From Desulfobacter curvatus DSM 3379 (GTDB lineage: Bacteria > Desulfobacterota > Desulfobacteria > Desulfobacterales > Desulfobacteraceae): a DNA stretch of 48,528 bases. A program made the translations under genes and the position numbers. Shown here piece after piece: positions 24,800 to 34,208 of this stretch. Numbering within the stretch: the first letter of the stretch is position 1; each line of letters begins with the position of its first letter. The notes under the pieces were generated by a model. That model ran no database searches and was not told the origin of the DNA. It saw only the letters and a program-made list of their open reading frames with translations. The stretch covers positions 1 through 48,528 of the forward strand of contig NZ_KB893067.1 of NCBI RefSeq assembly GCF_000373985.1. The letters are read 5' to 3'.

Positions 24800-25364
24800 A
24801 CGCATCCTTGTCGTCTGTGGCGGATTTCCGCAAAAATGTAAGAGTTGTCCTTGAGTATTTTTTTTCCAGGTATTTGTCAAGGCTGTTTACAGGATAGTTC
24901 AAGCTTTCTTTGGCAGACTGTTCCACAATGATAATTGCCCCGGGGGCCAGGAGTTCAAAAAAACCGGGGGTTTTAATCACCTGTTCGGGATACCCCTTAT
25001 TATAAGGCGGATCCATGAAAATCAGATCAAAGAGCTGATGGAATACCGGCAGAGACGCGTTGATAAGATCATGACGGATAATCCGGGCATGATCGGCCAT
25101 CCGGCATAGTTCAACGTTGCGTTTGATCACATTGCATGAAGACCGGGCCGCATCCAAAAATACGGCAGATTGCGCCCCACGGCTCAACGCTTCAAGCCCA
25201 AGTGCCCCGGTACCGGCAAACATGTCGAGCACCCTTTTTTCTCGAATATCGGGACCAAGAATATTGAACAATGCCTCCCTGACCCGGTCCGAGGTGGGCC
25301 GGATATCCCTTCCCTGAATCTGAACCAGTTTTCTGCCCCGGCAGGCACCACTGATAATACGCAT
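24753..25364 (-). CDS. rsmD: 16S rRNA (guanine966-N2)-methyltransferase
   Basis: A protein of 203 residues that methylates G966 of 16S rRNA. It shows RPTSDRVREALFNIL, the SAM site VLDMFAGTGALGLEALSRGA and the catalytic DPPY in LIFMDPPYNKGY. The start codon overlaps the stop of the upstream response regulator (TGATG), and its 3' end overlaps coaD. The tail past about residue 180 (DDKDAYDYPKTDN) is longer than in most family members and contains the coaD ribosome site. Confidence 0.92.
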   Translation of the reverse strand: MRIISGACRGRKLVQIQGRDIRPTSDRVREALFNILGPDIREKRVLDMFAGTGALGLEALSRGAQSAVFLDAARSSCNVIKRNVELCRMADHARIIRHDLINASLPVFHQLFDLIFMDPPYNKGYPEQVIKTPGFFELLAPGAIIIVEQSAKESLNYPVNSLDKYLEKKYSRTTLTFLRKSATDDKDAYDYPKTDNSHLPRFL

Positions 25365-26722
25365 CAGCTTTCCGATATTCTTTTTTTGACAAAGTTCAGG
25401 CTTTCTCCCATCTGTTTGGCCGCTGCCTGAAGATCCCCGTTCATCTTATCCACCTTAAAACGGATGAATTCCGATTCAAAGGCGGCTTTTGCCCGGTCCA
25501 GTTTTTCCATGTTAAAAATCCGATTACGCACGTCACCCGGTTCGGGGACTGTTTTAATATCGGGATTGTAGGGTGCAGGGATATCATTTTTCCCAATCAC
25601 GTCACCTTCAACCATAATGGATAAGCGTTCCATCAAATTTTTAAGTTCCCGGACATTTCCCTTCCAATGCCATTGTTTTAAAATCTCAAGGGCCTCTTTG
25701 GACAACGTTTTTTTAGGTGCAGATGATTTTTCAGCCAGGTGATTTAAAAAAAAATCAACCAGGATGGGGATATCGTCGATCCGTTCCCTCAAGGCCGGAA
25801 CATGGATGGGTATGACATTGAGCCTGAAAAACAGGTCTTCCCTGAACCGGCCTTCCTTGATTTCCGTTTCAAGATCTTTGTTGGATGAAGTGATCACGCG
25901 CACATCCATGTGCAGGGTCCGGCTGGAACCGATGCGTTGGAAGGTTTTGGATTCCAGGGCCCGCAGCATTTTGGCCTGGGTACTGATGTTCATATCCCCT
26001 ATTTCATCCAGAAACAAAGTTCCGCCGCCGGCCAGTTCAAACTTGCCTCTGTTTTTTGCTGTGGCCCCTTCAAAGGCCCCTTTCTCATGGCCGAACAGTT
26101 CGGATTCCAAATGTTCTTCGGGTATAGCCGCGCAGTTAATAATAATAAAAGGACCTTCGGGACGTTTACTGAACTGGTGAATGGTGCGGGCCACCATCTC
26201 CTTGCCCGTACCGTTTTCACCCGTAATCAAAATGGAAGTATCTGTGGGCGCTGCGGCCATAATTTCGCCGTAAAGCTTCTGAACTGCCGGACTTGTGCCG
26301 GTAATGGAATTTTTTTCAATGGCCTTTTTTCGAAGGTACCGGTTCTCTTCCTCAAGTTTTCTGAAATTCAGGGCATTGTTGATGGTAAGTATCACCTTGT
26401 CAATGGATAACGGCTTTTCCAGAAAATCAAAGGCACCGGATTTCGTGGCATCTACGGCGGATTCAATGGAACCGTGACCGGTGATCATGACCACCGGCAA
26501 AGTGGGGTGATGCTGTTTAATCTCCTTTAGAGTGTCAATACCGTCCATGCCGGGCATCCAGATGTCAAGCAGCACAATGTCCGGGGAATGGGAGTCAATT
26601 TTTTTAAGGGCTTCGTATCCGTTAAATGCATGAATCACTTCGAATCCGTCATCGGAAAGAATCCCGTCCAGTGAATCAATAATGGAGGATTCGTCATCAA
26701 CAATCAGGATTGCCGGGTACAT
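25364..26722 (-). CDS. NtrX-like sigma-54-type response regulator with altered GAFTGA loop
   Basis: A regulator of 452 residues: receiver domain (phospho-acceptor Asp53 in LLDIWMPGMDG), AAA+ domain (Walker A GENGTGKE at 168-175; Walker B GGTLFLDEIGDM) and a C-terminal Fis-like helix-turn-helix. The loop that touches sigma-54, normally GAFTGA, reads GAFEGA here (residues 215-220, bases 26063-26080). Loss of the threonine normally impairs open-complex formation, so it may repress or act without sigma-54. The start at 26722 has AAAGGA upstream; an in-frame TTG six bases earlier is less likely. It pairs with the kinase gene just upstream (NtrY-like). Confidence 0.88.
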   Translation of the reverse strand: MYPAILIVDDESSIIDSLDGILSDDGFEVIHAFNGYEALKKIDSHSPDIVLLDIWMPGMDGIDTLKEIKQHHPTLPVVMITGHGSIESAVDATKSGAFDFLEKPLSIDKVILTINNALNFRKLEEENRYLRKKAIEKNSITGTSPAVQKLYGEIMAAAPTDTSILITGENGTGKEMVARTIHQFSKRPEGPFIIINCAAIPEEHLESELFGHEKGAFEGATAKNRGKFELAGGGTLFLDEIGDMNISTQAKMLRALESKTFQRIGSSRTLHMDVRVITSSNKDLETEIKEGRFREDLFFRLNVIPIHVPALRERIDDIPILVDFFLNHLAEKSSAPKKTLSKEALEILKQWHWKGNVRELKNLMERLSIMVEGDVIGKNDIPAPYNPDIKTVPEPGDVRNRIFNMEKLDRAKAAFESEFIRFKVDKMNGDLQAAAKQMGESLNFVKKRISES

Positions 26723-26771
26723 AGTCAAAAATCCTTTCTATATTTAAAGCTGCCGGGTACAATTTTTGGCA

Positions 26772-28994
26772 TTAGAGCCCCTCGGCAGGCAGTTCAATGA
26801 TAAACTTGGCGCCATTGGGCTGATTGTCCTGGACCCGGATCACGCCGTTATGATCTGAAATAATGGAGTTTACAATGGCAAGCCCAAGTCCCATGCCCGT
26901 TTTCTTGGTGGAAAAATAGGGTTCAAACAATTTGGTTTTCTCCTTATCTGAAATCCCCTTTCCATCGTCTGCTATTTCAATACGTACGATTTTAAGAATT
27001 GGGTCATAGGAGAGATCAATCACAATGGTGCCTTTTTTGTTTATGGCGTAAACCGCATTATCGATAAGGTTAATAAAGGCCTGCTTCATATGCTGATGAT
27101 CCAGTTTCAAGGTAGGAATATTGTCCTTGAACCGGGTCTGGATATCCACTTGCTCCAAGCCTTCCTTATACAGGGCAACGGTTTCAAAAATAATGTTTTC
27201 AATACGGGCCGAAGCAAAATTGGTATCCGGAAATTTGGCAAAGGTGGAAAACTGATTAACCAGGTTCCGAATCAGATCAACATGTTCCACAATGGTGTCG
27301 GCACATCCGGTGAAGACCTCATCATTAATGGTTTTACCGTATTTGCGTTTAAGCCGCTGGGCAGACAGCTTGATGGGAGTTAACGGATTTTTCACCTCAT
27401 GGGCAATGCGCCGGGCCACCTCCCGCCAGGCCACAAGCCGCTGGGCTTTTTCAAGTTCCGTCACATCATCAAACACCAGTACAGCCCCTATATTTTGGCC
27501 GGTATCGTCCTTGAGCGCGGTATAATTCAAGGAAAAATGCTTGGGTACGCCGGCCACGGAGGCAGAGACCGGAATCTTGACATGGGTGCCCCCCTCCTCT
27601 GCCTGTTCAAATATCTTATCAGCCAAAGCCAGGTATTCTCCCGTCAGGATTTTCCTGAAATTTTTATTAAGAATATCATGACTGTTCACATCCAGCATGG
27701 ACTCGGCAGCTTTGTTCATGGTAGTGATGGTTCCCTCATTGTCCATGGAAACAACACCGGCGGAGATGTTTTTCAAAACGATCTCAATGTACTGGCGGCT
27801 TTTTTCCAACTCGACATTTTGCTGTTTGAGCATGCTTTCGGACAGGGCAATCTGCCGGCGGCCGCCAGCCAATTGGCGGGTCATGGAGTTAAAGCTTTTA
27901 ATCAGGGTACCGATCTCATCGTCGGTCTTAAAATCAATCTGATACGCCATGTCACCGTCTATGATCCGCTGGGTGCCCTCGGCAAATTTCATAATGGGAA
28001 TGGTGATGGACTTGGCAATCTGGAATCCAAACCACACCGCACAAAACACGACAAGAAACGCCACAATAGACAAAGCAATATAATAAGAAATCTGGGCTGG
28101 CCTCTTTGTCAGTTTGAGCTGGTGGTACTCCTCCACGCCTTTGAGAATGGATTTTAAATTATCAGACAGGTCCGGGGCCATCAGGGTGGTTATCACAATA
28201 AAGCCGGCAGCCTTGTTCGGCGCCAGGTCAAAGGGGATTGTGCATACGGTGCGTAAAAACTCACCCTGATCCATGGTCTGGTAGACGGTATGACTGGCGC
28301 GGCCATCCGGTATTCCTCTTAACTCCGTGGTAGTCAGCAAACCAAAATGCATGTTCTCCAGCTCGCTGGCTAAAGAAAGGCTTACCCGCTGGGCACCCGG
28401 GGTGTAGATCTCTACAGCATGGCGATTAAAGGCGCGCTGGATCACTTGGGTGTACCGGCTGAGTTTCTCCTGATTTTCAGGCTTAAGCAGATCCCGGGAA
28501 TGAATCTGAAACGCCCCCCTTTTGGCAAAAAAAGCATTTTTCTCTTCAATATAATCATACAGGGTCTGCCCCACGGCCAAAGAGGCATCCAGGGTCTGCT
28601 CCACAGGGGCATTGAACCAGAAAGCAATGGAGGTGGAAATAAACTGAATGGAAAAGAAAAAGAGCACAGTGGTAGGCAAAAGGGCCAGCACAACAAACGC
28701 AACGGTCAGGCGGGTTTTAATTTTGGACCCCAGGATGTTATTTTTTCGCTCATAATAGAGTTTTGCAAGATTTCTGAAAACCAATAGCAGAAGGGTAAGT
28801 AACAACAGCAGGTTGATGTTTATCAAAATAAACATCAACACGGTGGATGACAGAGGCAGTCCGGTTCCAAAAGGCGTGACGCGGGTTTCAAGCACTGTCA
28901 GCACCCCAACGGCCAGAAGCAGACATAAAATGGCAACGCCTTCTCTTTTTCGGCCGGATCGTTTTTGTCCTGTGTTCTGTGGTATCTGGGTCAT
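26772..28994 (-). CDS. NtrY-like membrane sensor histidine kinase
   Basis: A kinase of 740 residues. N-terminal membrane segments (about residues 20-80 and 90-120) and a further one near 305 enclose an extracytoplasmic sensor. Then come a HAMP linker, a PAS domain (about 395-505), the His-kinase box REVARRIAHEVKNPLTPIKL with the phospho-accepting His, and an ATPase domain with DNAVYAINKKG and GMGLGLAIV. AAAGG stands five bases before the ATG. It is followed after about 50 bases by its presumed partner regulator. NtrY/X systems control nitrogen, redox or envelope functions; the signal here is unknown. Confidence 0.9.
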   Translation of the reverse strand: MTQIPQNTGQKRSGRKREGVAILCLLLAVGVLTVLETRVTPFGTGLPLSSTVLMFILININLLLLLTLLLLVFRNLAKLYYERKNNILGSKIKTRLTVAFVVLALLPTTVLFFFSIQFISTSIAFWFNAPVEQTLDASLAVGQTLYDYIEEKNAFFAKRGAFQIHSRDLLKPENQEKLSRYTQVIQRAFNRHAVEIYTPGAQRVSLSLASELENMHFGLLTTTELRGIPDGRASHTVYQTMDQGEFLRTVCTIPFDLAPNKAAGFIVITTLMAPDLSDNLKSILKGVEEYHQLKLTKRPAQISYYIALSIVAFLVVFCAVWFGFQIAKSITIPIMKFAEGTQRIIDGDMAYQIDFKTDDEIGTLIKSFNSMTRQLAGGRRQIALSESMLKQQNVELEKSRQYIEIVLKNISAGVVSMDNEGTITTMNKAAESMLDVNSHDILNKNFRKILTGEYLALADKIFEQAEEGGTHVKIPVSASVAGVPKHFSLNYTALKDDTGQNIGAVLVFDDVTELEKAQRLVAWREVARRIAHEVKNPLTPIKLSAQRLKRKYGKTINDEVFTGCADTIVEHVDLIRNLVNQFSTFAKFPDTNFASARIENIIFETVALYKEGLEQVDIQTRFKDNIPTLKLDHQHMKQAFINLIDNAVYAINKKGTIVIDLSYDPILKIVRIEIADDGKGISDKEKTKLFEPYFSTKKTGMGLGLAIVNSIISDHNGVIRVQDNQPNGAKFIIELPAEGL

Positions 28995-29003
28995 AGATGC
29001 CTT

Positions 29004-29136
29004 TTATAAGAAAATAGAGAATAGAAACAAGAGGGCAAAGCGCCTGCGGCGCCCATTTTAGCCTGTATTGTTGGAGTCTTTAGTTTCATTGTTTGTTGTA
29101 GGCATGCTGACGGACGTTCAAGACGGCCCGTGGCCG
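29004..29136. repeat. Diverged copy of the structured intergenic repeat
   Basis: It begins TTATAAGAAA like the two copies at 24067 and 24157, keeps GTTGTAGGC for GTTGTGGGC, and ends with CCCGTGGCCGTTAATAG just at the stop of the leftward DUF4390 gene, the same place copy 2 holds at coaD. An extra stretch of about 45 bases sits inside it. It fills the whole gap between the kinase start and the DUF4390 stop. Confidence 0.45.
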
Positions 29137-29730
29137 TTAATAGGTGAAATTAATCACATACCAGTCCGTTTCAAAATCCCAGTAAGAGACAAAAAAGAAA
29201 ACATAGTGCAATGCCAGGGGCAACGTGACTTTTTCAAGTTCAGCCTTGATCCGGATCTGGTATTTATCCCCTTTTACCAGTTGGTCAAGGGGCACCACCT
29301 TCAGGTTATCAATTTCGGTCATCCAGGTCTTTGCCTCATCAAAGGATTTCGTGGTCAATGCGGGTGCATCCTTCCACTGGCAGACAACCGTGTATTCCTT
29401 TTTCATGGAATTGTATTTTATTGTTGCCTGGGTTTTGATATCAGTGATCTTCTTGTCAAATAGACTGCTTGACGTTTTAAATAAGGTTACATAGAACGTA
29501 AACGAGGTGGAAATGCCATTCTCAACGGCCTGGGTGTTTTTTTCATTAAAGGCATTTTCCACCTTGAAATAAGCAAACAGATCATCCCGGGTATTGGCCA
29601 GTTTAATATCGGAAAGAACCGCACTGTCATGGGCAAGGGCGCTGTCCGGGACAATAAAAAGGATGCCTGTGATAAAAAAGACAACTGCACATAAAAATTT
29701 TGTAATGGCCCCTTTAATTATCATCGGCAT
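29137..29730 (-). CDS. DUF4390 protein, exported
   Basis: A protein of 197 residues from the ATG at 29730 (an ATG six bases later is nearly equal; the ribosome site is weak). A hydrophobic N-terminal segment (AVVFFITGILFIVPDSALA) is a signal peptide or anchor. The rest is the beta-rich DUF4390 domain found next to NtrY-type kinases in proteobacteria, including a C-terminal WDFETDWYVINF. The function is unknown; position suggests it supports or senses for the kinase in the envelope. It starts 10 bases after the lpxC stop, so it is in the lpxC transcript. Confidence 0.75.
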   Translation of the reverse strand: MPMIIKGAITKFLCAVVFFITGILFIVPDSALAHDSAVLSDIKLANTRDDLFAYFKVENAFNEKNTQAVENGISTSFTFYVTLFKTSSSLFDKKITDIKTQATIKYNSMKKEYTVVCQWKDAPALTTKSFDEAKTWMTEIDNLKVVPLDQLVKGDKYQIRIKAELEKVTLPLALHYVFFFVSYWDFETDWYVINFTY

Positions 29731-29740
29731 TGAGTTCTGG

Positions 29741-30610
29741 TCAGCGCGTTGCAGGACCTGTTTCCCAGGCCTGCTTTTCATCAAGAAATTTCTTTATAAA
29801 CAGATGGTTCAGGTGATGCCCGGATTTATGGGTGATAATATGCCCCTGGATGGGCATCCCCAGAAGGGAAAAATCCCCAAGGCAGTCCAGCAGCTTGTGC
29901 CGGACAAATTCATCCGGATACCGCAGCCCCCCTTCATTCAAAATTTTATCATTGTCAATCACAATGGCATTGTCAAGGCTTCCGCCTTTGCCAAGACTGA
30001 ATTTTTTCAACAACTCAAGATCTTTTACAAACCCAAAAGTACGAGCCCCGCATATTTCCTTTTCAAAGCTGTTTTCTGCCCTGTCAAAGACAATTTCCTG
30101 CAGGCCGATGAGCGGATGATCAAACTCAATGGAGCAGGATATCCTGAAACAGGATTCCGGTTCCACCCGGACCCATTTTTCTCCATCTGTGATTTCTATG
30201 GGTTGGTTCACGATAAAAAGGTGCCTGGGCCTATCCTGCTCTTTCAGGCCCACTTTGGATATTGCCCGGGTAAATTCCCTGGCTGATCCGTCCATAATCG
30301 GGATCTCATAATCGTCCACCTCCACCAGGGCATTGTCAATACCAAGGCCTGCAAAACTTGCCATCAAATGCTCAATTGTGGAGACAATAGCACCATGGTT
30401 CCCAATCACTGTGGCAAGGCTGGTATCCACCACCAGTTTGAAAAGCGCCGGGATATCGGGGGTCCCGGGAAGATCAAGGCGCCGGAATTTAATCCCATGG
30501 TTTTCCTCGGCCGGGTGTATGGTCAGATTTGTTTTTTTACCCGAATGAACGCCCGTCCCCGAAAGGGTCACCTTTTCAGCGATGGTTTGCTGATTATAAA
30601 AACTGTTCAT
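29741..30610 (-). CDS. lpxC: UDP-3-O-acyl-N-acetylglucosamine deacetylase
   Basis: A zinc enzyme of 289 residues, the committed step of lipid A synthesis, in the cytoplasm. It has GTGVHSGKK, the metal ligand His in STIEHLMASFAGLGIDN, FVRHKLLDCLGDF with His and Asp ligands, and the general-base His in SGHHLNHLF. Start at 30610, where the conserved NQQTIAEKVTLSGTG begins; 21 upstream open codons lack support. It heads the run lpxC - DUF4390 - kinase - regulator - rsmD - coaD. Its presence marks an LPS-bearing Gram-negative. Confidence 0.94.
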   Translation of the reverse strand: MNSFYNQQTIAEKVTLSGTGVHSGKKTNLTIHPAEENHGIKFRRLDLPGTPDIPALFKLVVDTSLATVIGNHGAIVSTIEHLMASFAGLGIDNALVEVDDYEIPIMDGSAREFTRAISKVGLKEQDRPRHLFIVNQPIEITDGEKWVRVEPESCFRISCSIEFDHPLIGLQEIVFDRAENSFEKEICGARTFGFVKDLELLKKFSLGKGGSLDNAIVIDNDKILNEGGLRYPDEFVRHKLLDCLGDFSLLGMPIQGHIITHKSGHHLNHLFIKKFLDEKQAWETGPATR

Positions 30611-30792
30611 TGTCCGTTCCAAATTGTCTGAATATGATAAAACGTGGTATATATAGCTGATTTGAAAATACAAAGCAAAACAAATGAGAAAAATATTAGA
30701 TTTGCCAATCTTTTTTGATAATTTAATATAATTTCAGTGGATTAAATTTCATTTTTTTCTCTTTTTTTAGATTTTTAAAACAGGGCCTTTTT

Positions 30793-32340
30793 ATGATAGC
30801 AAAAATGAAATCCTGTGCAGTAAACGGATTTGAGGCCATTATTGTGGATGTTGAAGTGGACATCACGCTGGGGTTGCCGGTATTCAACATGGTGGGATTA
30901 GCTGAGACCGCAGTCCGGGAAAGCCGGGACAGGGTCCGGTCTGCCCTGCAGAATGCCGATTATACCTTCCCCATGGACAGAGTGGTGGTGAACCTGGCGC
31001 CCGCGGACTTTAAAAAAGAGGGGACAGGCCTGGACCTGCCCGTGGCATTGGGAATTCTTTGCGCCCAGGGTTTATTCCAGGCATCATCCTCTGCATCCTG
31101 GCTGTTTGCCGGGGAGCTATCCCTGGACGGATACCTGCGGCCGATCAAGGCAGCACTGCCCTTTGCCCTGGCCGCCCGTGACAATGGTTTCAAAGGCATT
31201 ATCCTGCCCAAGGAGAACGGTGCCCAGGCAGCGCTGGTTAAGGATATTGCCGTCCTGGCCCCGGACCATCTATCCCAGGTGGTGGATTTTCTGGCAGGAA
31301 AGGCTGATCTTGCGCCCTTGGCACCGGATCTTTCAATGCTTCTGGAAATTGATGGTGCTGACCAGGAAAACGACTTTTCCCATGTCCGGGGCCAGACCCA
31401 TGTAAAACGGGCCATGGAAGTTGCGGCAGCAGGACATCATCATATTCTGCTCAACGGTCCGGCGGGATCCGGGAAAAGCCTGATGGCAAAATGCCTGCCG
31501 GGGATCATGCCGGAACCGTCCTTTGAAGAGGCTATGGAAATCGCCAAAGTCTATTCGGTGGCCGGGGTGTCCCGGGAACCGGGGCAGCCCCTGGGCGCCA
31601 GGCCTTTTAGATCCCCCCACCACTCCATTTCCGATGCCGGACTGGTGGGGGGCGGCACAGTACCTAAACCCGGAGAGATTACGCTGTCCCATAACGGTGT
31701 ATTGTTTCTGGATGAGTTGCCTGAATTCCGGCGCAGTGTGCTGGAAGTTCTGCGCCAGCCCATAGAGGAGGGTATCATCACCCTGGCCCGGGCCAATGCC
31801 AAGGCCACCTATCCATGCCGGTTTATGCTGGCAGGGGCCATGAATCCCTGCCCCTGCGGCAATCTCACCAATCCGGACAGGGAATGCACCTGCACCCCTG
31901 CAAAAATTGAGCAGTACAAAAACAAAATTTCAGGGCCCCTCATGGACCGGATGGACATCCTTGTGGAGGTACCCCGGTTATCCTTTAAGGAAATGACGGC
32001 AGACGGCCGTCGGGAGACTTCCAAATCCATCCGAAAACGGGTGGAAAAGGCCCGGGATATCCAGATTCGTCGGTTTAAAAAAGCCGGAACAACGTGTTTT
32101 TCCAATGCAGACATGGGCCCAAAACTTTTGCAACGGTTCTGCCCCCTAGATGCCCAAAGTCGCAGGGTGGTTGAACAGGCCATGAAACAATTTAACCTGT
32201 CCGGCCGGGCCTATGCATCCATATTGAAACTTGCCAGAACCATTGCTGATCTGGCAGACGCCCCTGATATACGCAAGCCCCATGTTCTTGAGGCGGTTCA
32301 GTACAAACGTTTAGACCAGGCCAGGAATGACTTAAACTGA
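30793..32340 (+). CDS. comM: YifB/ComM family Mg-chelatase-like AAA+ helicase
   Basis: A protein of 515 residues, the usual length for ComM. The N-terminal S5/Lon-like domain (ITLGLPVFNMVGL, ESRDRVRSALQNADY) is followed by a Mg-chelatase AAA+ module with Walker A GPAGSGKS, Walker B LFLDELPEF and a zinc-binding-like cysteine group (MNPCPCG ... CTC). ComM drives branch migration when incoming DNA strands are integrated in natural transformation; in non-competent species the role is unclear. It is divergent from lpxC and convergent with aqpZ. Confidence 0.9.
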   Translation: MIAKMKSCAVNGFEAIIVDVEVDITLGLPVFNMVGLAETAVRESRDRVRSALQNADYTFPMDRVVVNLAPADFKKEGTGLDLPVALGILCAQGLFQASSSASWLFAGELSLDGYLRPIKAALPFALAARDNGFKGIILPKENGAQAALVKDIAVLAPDHLSQVVDFLAGKADLAPLAPDLSMLLEIDGADQENDFSHVRGQTHVKRAMEVAAAGHHHILLNGPAGSGKSLMAKCLPGIMPEPSFEEAMEIAKVYSVAGVSREPGQPLGARPFRSPHHSISDAGLVGGGTVPKPGEITLSHNGVLFLDELPEFRRSVLEVLRQPIEEGIITLARANAKATYPCRFMLAGAMNPCPCGNLTNPDRECTCTPAKIEQYKNKISGPLMDRMDILVEVPRLSFKEMTADGRRETSKSIRKRVEKARDIQIRRFKKAGTTCFSNADMGPKLLQRFCPLDAQSRRVVEQAMKQFNLSGRAYASILKLARTIADLADAPDIRKPHVLEAVQYKRLDQARNDLN

Positions 32341-32351
32341 TGCAACGATAA

Positions 32352-33041
32352 CTAGGATTTCTCACTGCCGATAAAACGATAGATTCCGGCGCCCAATATA
32401 CCGCCGATAATCGGAGCCACCCAAAAAAGCCAAAGCTGTGCAATCGCCCAGTCACCGACAAAGAGGGCTACACCAGTGCTGCGCGCAGGATTTACGGAAG
32501 TATTTGTTACCGGGATACTGATTAAATGGATAAGCGTTAAACACAGGCCTATCGCAATCGGTGCCAAACCTTGTGGGGCGCGTTCATCAGTGGCACCAAG
32601 AATAACGACAAGAAACATCATGGTCATCACAACTTCAGTTATCAGTGCCGCCGACAGATTATACCCACCCGGTGAATGGTCACCGTAGCCGTTTGAAGCA
32701 AAACCCGCAGAAACGTCAAACCCTGCCTTACCACTGGCAATCAGATACAGAATTCCGCCCGCGGCTATACCGCCCAGGACCTGCGCAATAATGTAGGGCA
32801 GCAGCTCTTTTGCCGGAAAACGCCCGCCTGCCCAGAGCCCAAACGAAACCGCCGGATTCAAATGGCAGCCTGATATGTGTCCGATGGCAAAGGCCATGGT
32901 AAGGACGGTAAGCCCAAATGCCAATGAGACACCAAGCAGTCCAATACCAACGTCTGGAAAAGCCGCCGATAAAACAGCGCTGCCGCAGCCACCGAGAACC
33001 AACCAGAATGTTCCAAAAAACTCTGCACCATACTTGTTCAT
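32352..33041 (-). CDS. aqpZ: Aquaporin Z
   Basis: A membrane protein of 229 residues with six helices and both pore-forming repeats: GCHLNPAVSFG and TSVNPARSTG. It conducts water, possibly small uncharged solutes. The start at 33041 has AAAGGAGAAATGT before it. The C-terminus (GAGIYRF) is typical. The gene is convergent with comM, 11 bases apart, and divergent from hslO, so it is likely a single-gene unit. Confidence 0.93.
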   Translation of the reverse strand: MNKYGAEFFGTFWLVLGGCGSAVLSAAFPDVGIGLLGVSLAFGLTVLTMAFAIGHISGCHLNPAVSFGLWAGGRFPAKELLPYIIAQVLGGIAAGGILYLIASGKAGFDVSAGFASNGYGDHSPGGYNLSAALITEVVMTMMFLVVILGATDERAPQGLAPIAIGLCLTLIHLISIPVTNTSVNPARSTGVALFVGDWAIAQLWLFWVAPIIGGILGAGIYRFIGSEKS

Positions 33042-33113
33042 ACATTTCTCCTTTTTTGTTGATAACGCATTAATAGAAAAACTCTTACTACTATTTGAGA
33101 TGATTGGCAAAGG

Positions 33114-33141
33114 TTTACATTTAGTAATCAGGTCTTATAAT
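33114..33141 (+). promoter_or_regulatory. Sigma-70-like promoter of hslO
   Basis: TTTACA (33114-33119) and TATAAT (33136-33141) with a 16-base spacer, 33 bases before the hslO start. Confidence 0.55.
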
Positions 33142-33173
33142 AACCCGGCATAATTACTTTTGGGAATTAGAAA

Positions 33174-34097
33174 ATGATAAAAAAAGATATCTTTGACCAT
33201 GATGTAAAAGCCCAGTTCCAAGCCTCGGCCAAAGAACGGCTGTACCGCTTTATAATGGCGGATGACCAAATCAAAGGGGTGGTGGTACATGCCACCCGGA
33301 TGATCAAAGAAATGCAGACAAACCATGACCTGGGGCCTTTGGAAACCCTGGTTCTGGGGCAAGCGTACATTGCCGCAGCGTTGATAAGCGCGCCCTTGAA
33401 AGGCCGGGACCGGATTGCAATGAATATCCAATGTTCCGGCCCCATAAAGGGGCTTGATGTGGAGGCCAATGCATTCGGGGAAATTCGCGGATATTTAAAG
33501 GCCAACCCCATTGCAGTAAAAAATCCGGAAAAAATCAGATGGCTGTCCACCCTTTACGGGGCGGGTTTCTTGTCGGTGACCCGATACATAGAGGATACAA
33601 ACCGACCCTATACCGGACAAATCGCCCTGGTCCACGGCTCCATTGCCGAAGATCTGGCGGAATACTTTTTGACCTCGGAACAAATTCCTTCCGGCTTCAG
33701 CCTGAGCATCGCCTTTGATGACAATGAAAACATTACCGGTGCAGGCGGTATATTTCTGCAGACACTGCCGGGTGCCCAACCCGACAATGTAGTCAGGGCC
33801 GAAACCATGATCCGGGAAATCAACGATTTAGGCCACCGCTTTGCCCGAAATCAGATGCCGGAATCCATCATTGAGAACGGTTTTGCCGACCTGTCACCGC
33901 GTTTTCTGGACAGTTCCCGGGTGGAATTTTACTGCCGGTGTTCAAAGGAACGGATGGCAGGCTACCTTAAGAACCTGCCCAAAGAAGACCGCGCCGATAT
34001 CCTGACAAACGGTCCGTTTCCATTGGAACTTCGATGCCATCACTGCAATTCCGCCTACCGGTTCAGCCAGGAGGAACTAACCGGCGTCCTTAACTGA
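33174..34097 (+). CDS. hslO: Redox-regulated chaperone Hsp33
   Basis: A cytoplasmic holdase of 307 residues. Under oxidation it loses zinc and exposes a surface that holds unfolding proteins. The C-terminal zinc site is intact: CRC (in VEFYCRCSKERM) and CHHC, giving the CxC...CxxC pattern; the N-terminal folding domain has GPIKGLDVEANAFGEIRGYL. It stands alone between aqpZ and an HD-hydrolase gene. Useful to an anaerobe facing oxygen pulses. The 111 bases after it show nothing notable. Confidence 0.93.
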   Translation: MIKKDIFDHDVKAQFQASAKERLYRFIMADDQIKGVVVHATRMIKEMQTNHDLGPLETLVLGQAYIAAALISAPLKGRDRIAMNIQCSGPIKGLDVEANAFGEIRGYLKANPIAVKNPEKIRWLSTLYGAGFLSVTRYIEDTNRPYTGQIALVHGSIAEDLAEYFLTSEQIPSGFSLSIAFDDNENITGAGGIFLQTLPGAQPDNVVRAETMIREINDLGHRFARNQMPESIIENGFADLSPRFLDSSRVEFYCRCSKERMAGYLKNLPKEDRADILTNGPFPLELRCHHCNSAYRFSQEELTGVLN

Positions 34098-34208
34098 AAA
34101 TAGCCGCACCCTTATAACCCCGGAAGACACAGAACATACTGAAAATTATGACATAAAGCATTTAATCTGTATTTTCGGATGACTGTCGAAGTTGATCAAG
34201 GATCACGC

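Noticed and set aside
24799..24880. Longer N-terminus for coaD
   Set aside because: The extra residues overlap rsmD coding sequence and have no homology; the conserved protein starts at the later ATG.
27399..28157. Plus-strand open frame of 252 residues
   Set aside because: Antisense to the histidine kinase, no recognisable domain.
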